From Chelonoidis abingdonii (lineage: Eukaryota > Chordata > Testudines > Testudinidae), in NCBI RefSeq assembly GCF_003597395.2, contig NC_133770.1:292082275-292146274 (forward strand): a DNA stretch of 64,000 nucleotides, given 5' to 3'. Below, piece after piece: positions 33,170 to 46,310 of this stretch (its first letter is position 1; every line of letters begins with the position of its first letter). The notes under the pieces were generated by a model, which was given only the letters and a program-made list of their open reading frames with translations, did no database searches and was not told the origin of the DNA. The position numbers were made by a program, and so were the translations under genes.

Positions 33170-33924
33170 GGTTAAAACACAAATTGTCAACATCACATGT
33201 CAAAATACACAAAATAAATATCCTTAAATCAAACTCTAAAGTTCTCAAGCAACTTTTTTTATTTTGCCTATCCGTAAATTTTGATTGTGTGTATACAGTG
33301 AAATTGATGTTTGCCAACATTTACTGATACAAATCTAATCCTTCCAAGCCTAATCATATTGTTCTGAGAATTACTACACTTTGGAAGTAAGCCATAGGTA
33401 GTGCTTTGCTGCTAAGGTAGATTGTATTTCAACACTTCCTATATATTTTTATTGTTGAGAAACATTCTTATTTGGTATTTAGACCATTAAGTTGTCTAAT
33501 ATTAAACTTCTTCATACACTTTACTGTCACATACAACACCAATTCTTTCTAAATTGACAGAGGAAAACAGCATCAGATGTCTGCTCTCCCTATTTACAAG
33601 TTAGTCATTTTTCCACACTGTTGTTAAAAAAAAACCCACCATGCTCTTTCCTAGTCTGGTATATTCAAGATTAAAAGCTGTGTCCCTATTTATAGTTTTT
33701 AAAAGTTGGCAAGTATGCAGCAGCATTATATAAACATTTTTAAACAAAAACAAAAACAAACCAATTGCTAATACTTAGATACAATATAAAGGGATGAGAA
33801 GTCAATGGTTTCTGATAAGGTAATCTGCCTCCCCCTGAGTTGTGCCAACTGCAACCACTGATTCAATGGTATACAAATAATATGTTCGATGATGCAAATA
33901 GACCGCTAAATTTCTTTAGCGCCT
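33170..33924. other. No gene recognised
   Basis: AT-rich sequence without supported features. Confidence 0.5.
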
Positions 33925-34310
33925 CATTTAAAGGTAACCATCCTGCAGCAAAAAAACTTCAGGACCAGACTTCAAAGAGAAACTGCTGAGCTTCGGTTCA
34001 TCTGCAAATTTGACACCATCAGCTCACGATCAAACAAAGACTGTGAATGGCTAGCCAACTACAAAAGCAGTTTCTCCTCCCTTGGTGTTCACACCTCAAT
34101 TGCTAGAAAAGAGCCTCATCCTCCCTGACTGAACTGACCTCGTTATCTCCAGCCTGATTCTTGCTTGCATATCTATACCTGCCTCTGGAAATTTCCACTA
34201 CATGCATCTGACGAAGTGGGTATTCACCCACGAAAGCTCATGCTCCAATACGTCTGTTAGTCTATCAGGTGCCACAGGACTCTTTGCTGCTTCGACAGAT
34301 CCAGACTTGA
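33925..34310 (+). mobile_element. Penelope-like element 3' fragment (different subfamily)
   Basis: From 33943 an open frame reads LQQKNFRTRLQRETAELRFI, then CKFDTISSRSNKDCEWLANY and ends in TGA at 34126-34128. This is the C-terminal end following the GIY-YIG endonuclease. The terminal motif CATCTGACGAAGTGGGTATT...CACCCACGAAAGCTCATGC follows. It is 5'-truncated and not inverted, and its sequence differs consistently from the other copies. Confidence 0.8.
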
Positions 34311-35929
34311 CATTTAACACTTTGTATACTTTTCTTCTCAAACTATTTCCTCCTCTATCCAATAGCAGCATATATGGAAATCAGTGGCTACAGTGAGCAT
34401 TACTCGCAGTGTAGATGAAAGGAAGCCATTGGTGTATTTTAGCTGACTCAACTCTTCTCCCCCAACACTACTTCAATCAATGGAAAAATCATGTGATTTA
34501 TTCATGGATAGGCTCTTCAACAAATAGATAATCCTGCATTTGTATGTGATTCTTCTCTATTTAATAAATTAGACTAAAGAAAACATCACTGTGTTACTCT
34601 GGCTTTATGCTGGTGTACCTTTACTGAAATCTATGGATTTACATTGACATAAAAATGGATGTTAAACAGAAGTAAACCAGGACAAGTGCTTTAGGGGTAT
34701 GCTTTGACCTAGACCTCTCAGCTTCTTTGATAGTTACAGAAGATCCTTGTAGTTTGATATACATTTTTCTTTATAATAAAAATACAAAATTCTACTCCAC
34801 CTGTTAAAGTTTTTAAAAAGCTGCTTTTCAATTTAGAAGGCCACACTTCTGCTTGAAAGATCTATTTTTGCAACAGCAAATCTCTCAGGAGAACTTTACT
34901 AAGGCCTAAATTCATCAAAGTACTTAAGCAAGTGCTTAGTACCTAGTACTTCTACAATCTAATAAACATTTTTGTTCAGAAATGCATTTGTAATATGTAA
35001 TAATGCACACACTCTTTCTCCAAATTTCTGCAGCTATGAAGACAGAACACAATGTAGAACATAATGCACAGACTAGGTAGGCAGGAGGAGGTATCTTTAG
35101 AAAGATAAGAAGCTGGAATCAAAAGCAGTAATTAAATGGAAAGGGTTCTGCCTTTGCCAGGCTTCCTCCGAGAAAGAAACTGACTGCCCAATAGACAAAG
35201 CAAAAAGAGAAAAAAAAAAATCAACTGGCTGGCAATCAAAGAATACTAAGTACAATGAGTATCAGCAGTGGAGGAAAGTTTACCTTTACTAACTTATTAA
35301 GCAGCAACAATGGTAATTATTTAACAATAGGACACACTGACCCTACTCTAAGTATAGTATGGAAGAATTCAGAATAGAACAAAACTCGTAACACCAAGGA
35401 TTAAACTAGTATATCACAGATATTAAGATAAATTCAGTGATGCCATGCAACCTTGTGTAATTTAAAGGATCAAAATCCTTTCTGCTCTTAAAACAACAGG
35501 ACATGATACTGTTTTTTTTAATTTATTTTGGATTTGTATTTGCTGACAATGGGTAAGAGACAACTTCTTTTCACAGAAAAATCCTTAGTAATAAAGAATG
35601 AAGGCAAAATAGTCTAAAGAACCACGAAGTAGGCAAAAATGACTGTTTCTGAATCAAAGGCTTTCCATGATGCTTCATTAACTCTTTCAATTTCAGCAAA
35701 GATCTAGTATATTTATAGTGCTGCTTCACTTGTGCCTCCTTCCTGGCCCTACCAGGTAAACTCACACTTTTTCAAATCCCTTCTAAAACCCTTTTTTTTG
35801 TTAGTTTTCCATGGTTGACCTCCACCTTGTTTCCCTCCTTCCTGATTCTGTCCCCCTCACTGTAATATAACTAAACAAAGTACCTATCAATACAGCTAGA
35901 ATGGTAGGCACGGACGTTTTACAGGTAAG
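34311..35929. other. No gene recognised; short palindromic relics
   Basis: At 34590-34700 words such as GGTGTACCTTTACTGAAATC and ATTTACATTGAC resemble old palindromic repeats. No coding region is supported. Confidence 0.45.
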
Positions 35930-36410
35930 TGATGAGTAAGCAGTTGATTAATCAAAGCATAATTAATTTGGTGTCAAATTAGCAAGACAGCAAATTTAAA
36001 CAGTCAATTAATTCAGATATTCAAAAGACAGTAAATAATAAGGAATCAAAGAGTTTGTTAATTGTGTGACAGCAAATGAGTTAAGGGAATCAAATGAGCA
36101 GCAATTAATTAATTATGCAGAGAATCAAATGAGCCATAACGTATTTATAGCAGATAATCCATATAAATGGGCAGTTTAAAAGCATATGGGTAGCAAAAAT
36201 GATGCAATGTATTAAAAGAAAAATGATTAGTAAGACAAATTACCGGCAACTGTAGTTAATAAAACTATTAAGTAAATCAGTTGAATCAGGAATGAAAGAA
36301 TCGGGTCAGAAATCAATCAGTTGAGAAGACTATTACGTAATCAGGCAAACTGTAAAATTAAGTATTGGGCACCCAGTGGGATTTATTGAGTTACCAGGTG
36401 CTGATCTAGT
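35930..36410. repeat. AT-rich block with recurring short words
   Basis: Words such as CAATTAATTAATTATG, TCAATTAATTC, GAATCAAATGAGC and GACAGCAAAT recur at irregular spacing, as in a decayed tandem array or LTR. A TATA-like ATTAAAAGGGCC lies just after the block, near 36444. No clear ends were found. Confidence 0.35.
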
Positions 36411-36726
36411 GAAGAAGCTGAGACAACACAGAAGAGTAGAAGCATTAAAAGGGCCTTCCGAGGTGTGACTTTGTTATGGTCTTTCACTTTTGTTAACCCT
36501 CATCTGTCCAGTCCCCTCTCCATCACTTTGTATTTATTGCCATATTCTCCTCTCTTGCTGTGTTATGTCTAATTTAGATCACGGCTCGTTGCTTATATTT
36601 GTCTGAAAATTGTCATGAACACATTATGTTACATGAATAAATATAAAATAAATTCCCCAAACATTATCTCCAGAGGTTAACGCTCATAAGTTACTGTCAT
36701 TACATTTTAAAATAAACTATTTAATG

Positions 36727-37033
36727 CAGTGGTACCCAAACTTTTCATCTGGAGGGCGCCAGATGGAGGACCGTGGTGGCGGTCGAGCATTTGCTGAAAT
36801 GCTGCTGAAATTCGGCGGTGCCACCTCTGGAAGACGTCGCTTGTCGGCAGCAAACAGCATCATCCAGAGGCATCGCCGCTGAAATGCTGCTGAAATTCGG
36901 CAGCATTTCAGCAGACACTCAACCGCTGGCCAGGATGTGGGCGCATTTAGATGCCCTCATGGGCACCATGGCACCCGTGGGCACCGCGTTGGGGACCCTT
37001 GATTTCATGGATGTGAGTAGGACTTCCGTTTAC
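36727..37033. mobile_element. hAT-like element, decayed
   Basis: The left end CAGTGGTACCCAAACTTTTC is a typical hAT terminus. The right side TTTACCACTAG is a damaged complement. The centre holds repeated CTGAAATGCTGCTGAAATTC words. No 8-bp duplication survives. The right end abuts, and may be cut by, the next element. Confidence 0.6.
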
Positions 37034-37041
37034 CACTAGTA

Positions 37042-37336
37042 CAGGGGTTGGCAACCTTTCAGAAGTGCTGTGCCAAGTCTTGATTTATTCACTCTAATTT
37101 AAGGTTTCGCGTGCCAGTCGTACATTTTCATGTTTTTAGAAGGTGTCTTTCTATAAGTCTATAGTATATAACTTAACTATTGTTGTATATAAAGTAAATA
37201 AGGTTTTTAAAATGTTTAAGAAGCTTCATTTAAAATTAAATTAAAATGCAGAGCCAGGACCCAGGCAATGTGAGTGCCACTGAAAATCAGCTTGCGTGCC
37301 ACCTTCGGCACATGTGCCACAGATTGCCTACCCCTG
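37042..37336. mobile_element. hAT-like MITE with perfect 8-bp target duplication
   Basis: The left end CAGGGGTTGGCAACCT and the complement of the right end, CAGGGGTAGGCAATCT, match at 14 of 16 positions. CACTAGTA flanks it exactly on both sides (37034-37041 and 37337-37344), the hallmark of hAT insertion. The 295-bp length has no room for a transposase. Confidence 0.93.
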
Positions 37337-37344
37337 CACTAGTA

Positions 37345-38369
37345 TAAGAGGATGAGATGTATATTACGACCTCAAGAAGAGTATAAAGTGATTTTCACTG
37401 ACACAATGTTGCAAACATTTTTGTGGCAACTGGTGCTTTGCAGTCCAGATAACCTGAATACTATACTGTAAGAAATATTTTGTACTAAGTGTCTATTAAA
37501 ATACTTACATGCTCAAGGTGAATTTACTAAGCCACAGTGGCCTTAGTTCACTTTAGCTTTACTCACTTCCCATGTAGACTTGGCATTGGAAAAGCCAGTT
37601 TTCCATGTAGTATTCTTGACTTTCCACACTGTTAGGACCCTATTGAGCTCTTCAGCCCATATAGAGACTACATATATCAACCCCCATCCTTCAAAGTGAA
37701 GGGGACTAGATGAAACACACTTCAATTTCCCTTCCTTTCTGCTGTTAGCAGAAAGAGTTTTTAGTGAGCAATGTGCGGCACCCATTTTCCCTCCAGACAC
37801 TTCAAAGCATTCCCAGACCTAGTGTTTCCTACATGAGAGGAAAAAGCTCAGACTAAAGCTTGCCAAAAGTGGCCTTTTTTTTTTTATGAAGAGATGACAA
37901 AAAGTTGCAAACAAAAAATAAAGGTTGGGTTTTGGATTTTGGGGGAGGGGGAATTTTTTTCAGTGAAAAAATTTTTTTCAGTGAAAAGATTGAAATTTTT
38001 CTGCATTGGAAAAAAATTCAAAATGTTTTCTTGTCATTTGAAGGGAGAAAGTTTAAAAATGAGAAAAAGTCATTTAAATGTCAAGTGTAACTTTCTCTCA
38101 CTTTTAAACTTTTTCCCCACTCTTCTCTCCATGTTTTTAAGTGAAAAAAGGTAAGAAACTGCAAAGTAGGCATTTCCCCATAATTTTGAAATAAAAAATT
38201 TCATGTTAGCTGAAAAACTTTTCTATGAAAAAATGTCAACCAGCTCTAGCTAAGGCCCTACATAAGCATGACCTGAGACCCAAAAAAAAATTCCCAAGAA
38301 AATTGTGTTTTAACTGTTATGCAAGATTTAAGCTAAGTTTTTCCTTATAAAAGAAACAGTGTAGACACA
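37345..38369. other. No gene; A/T-rich repeat near 37880-38250
   Basis: Two tandem copies of TTTTTTTCAGTGAAAA lie at about 37955-37990, within a stretch rich in GAAAAA and TTTTT words. It ends AATGTCAACCAGCTCTAGCT. It resembles a decayed interspersed repeat but is not assigned. Confidence 0.4.
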
Positions 38370-38663
38370 GGCCATGTCTAGACTACGCGCCGTATCGGCG
38401 CGTTAAAATCGATTGCTCGGGGATCGATATATCGCATCTAATCTAGACAGGATATATCGATCCCTGAGCGCGCTTATATCGATTCCAGAACTCCACCAAC
38501 CCCAACGGAGTTCCGGAATCGACATGGCTAGCCTCGGACATTGATCCCGCGCGGTGAGGACGGGTGAGTAAATCGATTTTAGATATTCGACTTCAGCTAC
38601 GTTATTCACGTAGCTGAAATTGCGTATCTAAAATCGATTTTACCCCGTAGTGTAGACCAGCCC
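38370..38663. mobile_element. MITE with subterminal hairpin
   Basis: The left end GGCCATGTCTAGACTACG is matched by the complement of the right end, GGGCTGGTCTACACTACG. The flanking triplets are ACA on both sides (38367-38369 and 38664-38666). A strong hairpin at 38574-38642 pairs AAATCGATTTTAGATA...CAGCTACGT with ACGTAGCTG...TATCTAAAATCGATTT. It belongs to the same group as the element at 23168-23459. Confidence 0.85.
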
Positions 38664-38666
38664 ACA

Positions 38667-41600
38667 GTGACAAAAATATAAATCTTCTGGAACTATAATA
38701 AACCAGTATGGGTGAGGGAGGAAGGAACCCACCACACAACTATTCACAAGTTGTAAAAGTAAACTGATGCATTGACAAGGAAGCACTGTTTTGATCTAAA
38801 TATTAGCCTTTTATTATTTCACTAGAAAAAGTGGGTCACTTGGGGAGAAGGTCTCACTAGAAACAGATTTACACTTACTATATTTAAAAAAAGCATTCTG
38901 TTCTCACAGCAACTACTATAAACTTCTTAGAAACCACATTTATACTTCTACTGTATTTCCGAAAACCTGCAGCTGCCATTGTATCTCACTTTCTTCAGCA
39001 CAGCCTTCTGCTTTGTGCTACTATGGGAGTAAATCCCCAAACAGGTTTCTAACTCGTGATTAAACCGCAAGTAAGTTTCTGGAACCAATTCAAGGGCCAG
39101 TAGGGGGTCTTTATTAAGATAAAGGAAGGATTGTCCCTCTATCTGAAAATATTCCCTTCTCCCTACTGAAGGAGAAAAGAAACATACTTGCATTTATCAA
39201 ATTAAAACAAATCTAAAAGGGCCACTGTCAACCACTTAAGGCCCAAATTATATAACTCTTTAAATCAAGTGGAGAATGTCTAAATACTTATGGTTCCTAT
39301 CACAGAAATTGAAGGTGGAGAGACCTACCAAGTACATCCAGTTGATTCCTCAGGGGTCAGAACAGGATAAGATACTTATCAGATAAGTTACATTTACTGG
39401 GATGAAAACAAAATCTGATACTTGTTTTTCTGAGACAAATTATTGTACAAACAAGTATTATTGATGAACACATCACAATACAATGCAAGTTTCCTCTGAT
39501 GCCATTTAGCAGCAGTTAACCAACAAATAAGAGGCCCCAATACATATTCTTGTGAACATCTCCTATCTAGGTAGTTCTATTTAGATACTGATATGCCCCC
39601 CTCCACTGTATGATGCCAAGGCATAAGTAAGGAGGAAAATAAAGGCAGTAAACGGTGCCTCAGATAGCATTAAAAATATGGCAAAATAAAATGTTTGCCA
39701 AGTGGGAAAAGGAGCAAATCAATATCGTTTATTTAAACATTTCTAGATTGCCTAGCACCAGAGCATCTAGGGGCTTACAATAATAAAAACACAGCTTCAA
39801 TACAGTACCAGCAGTGAGCAGCAACAAAATCAATCAAAAGTTAAGTGAAATAAATGCATCTTACATTGTACCCTGAAACTCATGAAGCTCAAGCTCTAGC
39901 AGCGCGACATAAGTTCCAAAGGCAAACTCTCCTGCCCGTACAGGATAGTCTACAGAAAACAGCAGCAAGACCACACCAGCAGATCTTGACTGCCACAGTG
40001 AGAATAAGCAAAGAAATTCTATTCTCAGGGTATTAAGGAGGAAAATTACAAAGACACTGAAAGCAAGTAATACAAAAAAAATGAGGATTTAATTCAGAGC
40101 AATATTACAAAGTGATGCTGTAGGCAAAGTGTCCCCTCCAGAGAAATTAACTTCATTATAAGCATAAAACAACTTGGGGGTGTACTGGTAGTTTGTGTTC
40201 AGAGAGAGACTGCTAAATTGGGCATTTTGGTCCGAAACCTGGAGCTGTTACACAGTTTATGCCATTTTAAAAGAAGCCCTCAACAAGTAAACTGGATATT
40301 TAGGGCATCCTTGCAGTTTCACAGAAGTCTGCTTGTAACATTAGAAGCAAGCTGCCATCTTGAAATCAACTTAAAACATGGCAGCCCCTATAGACTTGGA
40401 GAACCTGCCTGGAAACCAGGTACTCATAATTCTGGATAGCTATGCCAGTTTTTATCAGATACAATTAATTCAGAATTTCTGATCAGGTATCACAACAACA
40501 CATCCACACATACATTCCTGGTTTACTCCAATGCGTAACATCATTTTTTAAAATGAAAGAGGAGAAGAAAGAGCTAGGTGTATTAGTCAATCACAGGATG
40601 ACTATGAACCATCTATGTAATGTGGACATAGAAAAAATTAGTTTAGGGAATATCAATATTGTTTGGAAACTGTGACATATAAGACTTCACTAGATCTTTC
40701 CTAAAAAACTGAGAAGAGAATGAATGAAAGAAGCATATCTGCAATGCAGTGTTCCTTCCGGTAGTTAGACCTGCAAACTTTCTTAACAGATTTCTAAATA
40801 GCAGCTGTGATTTCTCTTTCTAATTACAATGCTTTCTCTCCTCTCTCTCAACCCCAAAGTAATTTTAACATAGCTTCTTGTTAATTAACTATTTTAATTG
40901 GTAATGCTTCTTGGCAAATTTAGCAGCTTCTTGCAAGTTCAGACACTAACAGCTATGTCTGGTAACACTGTATATTTATCCTGATAAAAATCACAAGGAA
41001 TTTCCTCTTTTGCAGCTTGCAAATTACTCCAAACACAAAAATTTACTTTTTTTAATCCAAATCTCCAGTTGTGGAGCCTTAGGAACTACCAAGGGCACAA
41101 AAGTCGCAATCATGGAATTAAACAGGTACATACTGTACCAAAAAGCTGTTAGGATCCTTTCATGCCTCATATGAAAATAAACCATACACTCACCACTCTA
41201 TAGTAAAGGCAAAATTCAGTAACAGGACTTGAGAATCTTTATGAGAAAATGCACAAGTGCAATCCAGTCTGGTTCACACATGTACTAAAATATTGAGTTT
41301 AAGTGTAGAATCATTGAGGCATAATTTTTAGTGAGTTAGAGTCCAAGTCATTTGTGAGAAACTGAAATATGTAGCCATGTACAGCATGAGTTTAGGTCAA
41401 ACTTTACAACTGTTTTTATCCCAAAATGCTGACTCTTGTATTACAACATCCATAGTCAGCAATGTGTTGCTAATATTTTGAAGAAAGAAGTTTCAAAAAA
41501 TCTCGTTTTCCTTTAGCTGTGATATGTGTGCGTGCAGGCACTTGCAGACAGGAGAGGCTATCTAATCGACTGGTTGTCTTTTATACCAAAAATATTCTTC

Positions 41601-41815
41601 TGTATACCAAAAATATTCTTATGTAACCAAGAAGCCATGGACTGGCAAATAAATGTGCCGCACACTGCAAATATTTATAATTTGTTGCTGTAAAATATTG
41701 GTGTGTATGTGTAACCTACACACCTCCTGGTTGTGGTGTTCCGTCCCATCTAATGGCACCAAGACTACTTAAAGAGAGAGATAAAATCAGTCTACTCGAC
41801 AGCCTTACTGAACAG
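38667..41815. other. No gene recognised
   Basis: A long AT-rich stretch. Short frames show no domains or recognisable exons. No named repeat could be supported. Confidence 0.5.
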
Positions 41816-41819
41816 CCAG

Positions 41820-41900
41820 GGTTTTAGCTTATGCGGTAGAGGCTCATGCACTAAGCTCCAGAGGTCCCTGGTTCCATCCTGCTCACTGATGGCCAGGCTC
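41820..41900 (+). mobile_element. tRNA-like SINE head or tRNA pseudogene
   Basis: TAGCTTATGCGGTAGAGGC resembles a box A and GGTCCCTGGTTCCATCCTG a box B region at suitable spacing. It is not a foldable intact tRNA gene by eye. Confidence 0.45.
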
Positions 41901-44900
41901 TGTTGGCGTTACATATGGACAGTACAGTACAGCATAGTGTTCAGCTTGTGTGATTTGAAATGTGGTGGGGTGAAGACCTAGTATTATCCTCCTCACATTT
42001 TTTTTGAATATTTGATACTTAGTGCAATTTGAGTCATTCTAAAGGTAAAAGTTGCTTTTCAGAAGAATTTTTATGATTCCCATGAGTCAAAATCACTCAT
42101 GGAGATGACGATTTTGCAAGATCCAAAAGAGATGGTAGACTCCACCAGAAGCATGGAAACCACCCCAAAGTACCTTGAAAGTTACAATGGAATTTTAACA
42201 AGAAGCTCAGGAGAACTCCCTCCAGCCTGTCACTGCCACTATTGCCTATGCATGAGCATGTCACATATGCTAATTGCAAAGAGACACAATTATATAGCTG
42301 TGTAATAAAGCCAATACAAAGGAAACTTCAAAATCATTCACAAAAAAAAAAACTTATAGATTTGTAATATTGCATATGGTCCTGGAAAATCAGAGCTGAC
42401 AACTCAACTAACTGGTGACTAACAGTAAATGATAGCATGAAATTGCTGGACAGTAACTTGTCGTGTGACCATGAAACAAAGTGTCAGCTACATCTTCAAC
42501 CAGTCACATTCACAGCATCTGATCTGCCTGACCTGTAGCATAATAAATAATTCTCAAATGGTAATCTATAGAGCGATGAATGGATTTATAAGCCATAAAT
42601 ATCTCAGTCTTCAATTACAAAGTGACAATCATCACCTTGCCAGAAAGGTGTCATTTATAATTTCAATCTATGTATCGCTAAGACATTTATTTCTTCCTTT
42701 TAACATGTGTCTAGCAAGCCAGATATATAGTGAGAACATAAGGTAATTTGCTCTCTTCCAACTCGGTGCTGAAGTTGGCCTTAACATTTGTGGGCTCCTC
42801 ACTGAAGCCCTCTTGACAGGTCTCTGTCTCTTAAGAGGGTGCACTAATGTGACTTTCTCCCTACACTCTAATATGGAGTCCCTTTTGAAAGCCCCCAAAA
42901 CCAAGTGGTCAGGACTTTCAATACAGAAGAATCTCTCTACCCTCATGCAGATAGCGGTGCTGGAAAACAACGATGCTTTCTTTGGTAGTCACCAATCCAA
43001 GTGCTGACCAGGTCTAACACTGATCAGATTATTAGATCTGACAAGATCACAACCTGAGGTGATATGACAAGCAGTGAGGTAGAGTTACATAAAGAAATCA
43101 AGAATTACCATTAGAAAAATGTTACAATGAGAGTCGTGTTGTAAGTGTCTATAAACTGAATTTATAGAAAAGTTAACAATTGACCTTGAACAATACATCC
43201 TCTTTTAAAAAAAAAAAGTAGATAGCACTTGTCAATTCATAGAACCATATCATATTAGTGATTTCATCAGATTTATTCACGTTGCCAAGTATAACATCAT
43301 GCAGGCGTCATTTATAGAGAGTTTTGTTGAAATAAAAGAATAACACCTATTTATATTAGAGAAAAATCCCTTTGACTTCAGGTGCAACAGTGGCCTCTAT
43401 ACTCCACAATAGGCACCAGCATACTGAAAAACAATCTATGTTTGAATTTTGTGGAATCCATTAATCTCAAAAACAAACATGGAAATTTGTCTATTATATA
43501 ATTACAAATGGTGATGTTTTGTCCCAGAACACATTTCATCAATAAGGCTTTTTAAAGTTATTTCTGAGGAGACATAAATTAAACCTCCAGCGCTAATAAA
43601 CATAACTGCTGAAGGTTCCACTTAAACCCCCTTAGACCAAAAGCAGGACATTCAGAAGAAGGTTGAATCTCAGGCTAACACACTGAGCTAAACTCTACAA
43701 TTGCAGTATGATTCACTGGGATTTAGCTCTGTGTAGGTATATATATGTCCCTGAGCATAGCTAAATGCTTAGCTATAGTAGCACTGCACATGATGTTAAA
43801 TAGTTTGCAGCAGTATCCCAGAACAAACTACAGCATCTTACTGTTTCAGTTCTGTACTTTCTCACTTCTGTGTCTTTATTAGACGTTTACTCTTATTTCA
43901 CATTGTGGAATTCCAGTTTTACAATGACATTGGAAAAGAAAAGAAATCTCTCGGATATGATGTGGTTATTTACTTAAATTATTTTTTAACATACCGTGAA
44001 GATACAGTTCAAAGTTATACTTGTTTGAGAGATATTACCAAGTCTGCCAGCATTCCCAGTTTTAAGTATATGAATGAAAGTCCCTCTCCAACTGGTAAAA
44101 TCTTTCAAACTGAAAGAATTAAATAATGCAATGTAAATGTGATGCTGTAATTGCATACCAATCTTATATTTAAATAGTTAACGCAACGGCCATTAATAGC
44201 CCATTGCTAGAATATTACTAAACCGCTACTAACATTTACAATTGTGATACATTACACTATTCGCATATTGTAAAGCTCCTACAGTTTAACAAAACAAAAA
44301 ATGTAGCAAGTGGCATAAAATTTATTAACAATGATACATTTTCAGTTTTGAAAATGGCATCTTCAAATGGAAATATGTTAACCTTCTTTTACACTGATGG
44401 TTGAAGGGCGACCATGTACCAAACTGTACAGAGGAAATTAAACTTGTATGTCTAAATACAGGGAACATCAGATGCTTAATAGGCACGAGTCTATTTGCTA
44501 TGCTGTTTACTTCCCAAAAGATTCAGCTTTGATAGTTTTAATATGCTAATATTTGTACTGACAAGTCATTCAAAATTTCTGAAAAACTTTTTTTTAAAGT
44601 ATGAATTTATTGGTCATAAAAGCAAACTGCCATTGACTGACCTTGAGATTATTGTCTTCAATTAATCCACAGAACAATGGCAATGCAAGCTTCACTCATG
44701 CTTCCTTGACAATTGTCCTTGATCCTGACCAGACGGAACTACCTCTAAAAACAAAGAGATCAGCTCCACCTCCAATCAAATCCTTGCTCTCTCTGCTGAG
44801 ACTGGATCTTGTGGTGGCGATTTCTGAGATGTGGAGTCAACAATGAACAGAGTCAGACCTCCATATTCATGTCACATAGATCATGAAAAGCTCTTAGATA

Positions 44901-46164
44901 GGAATGACTTTAGGGCAATATAGACAAGAGGCCAGGCAGATGCCATGAGTACGGCTAACTTATTAGTTGAACTAAGCATCTAATGGTTGGGCCAGATATA
45001 AAGAGGGTTTTGTGGGAAAGTCGAACAGCTATGATGTTGGTGACGGTAGGGTATCAGGCAATTGTGATGAAATGTGGCAACTGGATTACAGAATGTCCAC
45101 CTGTGGTTCCGCCCTCCTTTTATTTTTCCTAAAGGTATCTGTGATTTTTACCTACTGAACTGTGATTACGAAGTTCCTTCTAGTTCAAAAACTCATTCCA
45201 GGTAATATCCAGGTGCTCTGCAATCCTTCAAATTTACTAAGGTTCAGATCTTACAGAAATGACTAAAATTCCACAAGAGAAGGAAATTATATAGAGACTT
45301 TTTTTTCTCCCCAATTGTATGTTTAAAGGTAAAGCTATAGTTCATGACTATCTTCCATTCAAGTTTTCTGATGCTAACAAAATATTTCTGTGTTAAGGGG
45401 ATCATTTTTCCATACAATCTTAACGTGGTGATATAATAGCAAAGGCTGGATAAACAGTCTTCTCTTCCAATTTAATATCTAAAGCATTTTACACCAAAGT
45501 AATTTTTACCAAACGAACAATCTGACTGGTTTTTCATCACTATAAAGAAGCACTGCTGATCAATCTCTGAATTACCAACTCAAACCTACTAGAATCAACC
45601 TCAATTTACAGTGACTAAAATCATTTACTTAAATTACTGATGTATAAAACTTGAGATTTTGCATTAACATGACAGCAATTCTAGGAAACGTGGTTTCCAG
45701 GAAAATAACCAGACTATGAAACACATTTAATAACACTGACAACTTGAAACATCAGTTAAAATTGGGTTGTCACTTTCTCTCTCCAATTTTCTCCTTTAAC
45801 AACGTTTTAATTACAGGATAGTCAGCCCAAAGGTCTATAGTTTTGAAACATAGCTGTTAGAATATCGGCATCTAGATCTTTAAAAAGTTCAGCAGTGGTT
45901 AGCCTGGAATTCTATTAGTCATTCAAGCATTTATTAGATAATTGTCAATCTTATCAAAGTCCCTTCAGGCTGCGAATTATCCCTTTTTTAGTCATAAACC
46001 CTAACTCTTTGAAAAGATTGCATCAGACTAATTTCTAACAGTTATGAAAAAGGCAGACAAAGAGTAGGGGAAGGTGTACAACATAGATATAAAGTAGTCA
46101 AGACGGTGATTGCTCTCCCCTTTTAGTAACTGCCCCTCAAATTTGCCAATATTTAGTTGACTTA
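41901..46164. other. No gene recognised
   Basis: AT-rich sequence. Frames of 60-100 codons (for example 42465-42746 plus, 42668-42970 minus) overlap on both strands without motifs. Confidence 0.5.
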
Positions 46165-46310
46165 GGGCTTGTCTTTGCTACAGGTTAAATCAGTGCTGCT
46201 GCGATCGATGCAGTGGGCATCGATTTATCAGGTCTGGAGAAGACTCGATGAGTTGAGGGGAGAGTGTTCTCCCCTCCACTTCAATACTCCACCTCCTAGA
46301 AGGTGGGAAG
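46165..46310. mobile_element. MITE left-end fragment
   Basis: GGGCTTGTCTTTGCTACAGG then GCGATCGATGCAGTGGGCAT resembles the 5' end of the GTCTACACTA-type MITEs. The right end is missing. Confidence 0.5.

Noticed and set aside
32662..33196. Open frames of 161-162 codons on both strands
   Set aside because: They arise from the GC-rich minisatellite inside the hAT-like element, are Gly/Ala- or Pro-rich in opposite strands, and have no start or splice context.
41820..41900. A functional tRNA gene
   Set aside because: Only box-like words are seen; I could not fold a cloverleaf with intact acceptor and anticodon stems, so a SINE head or pseudogene is more likely.
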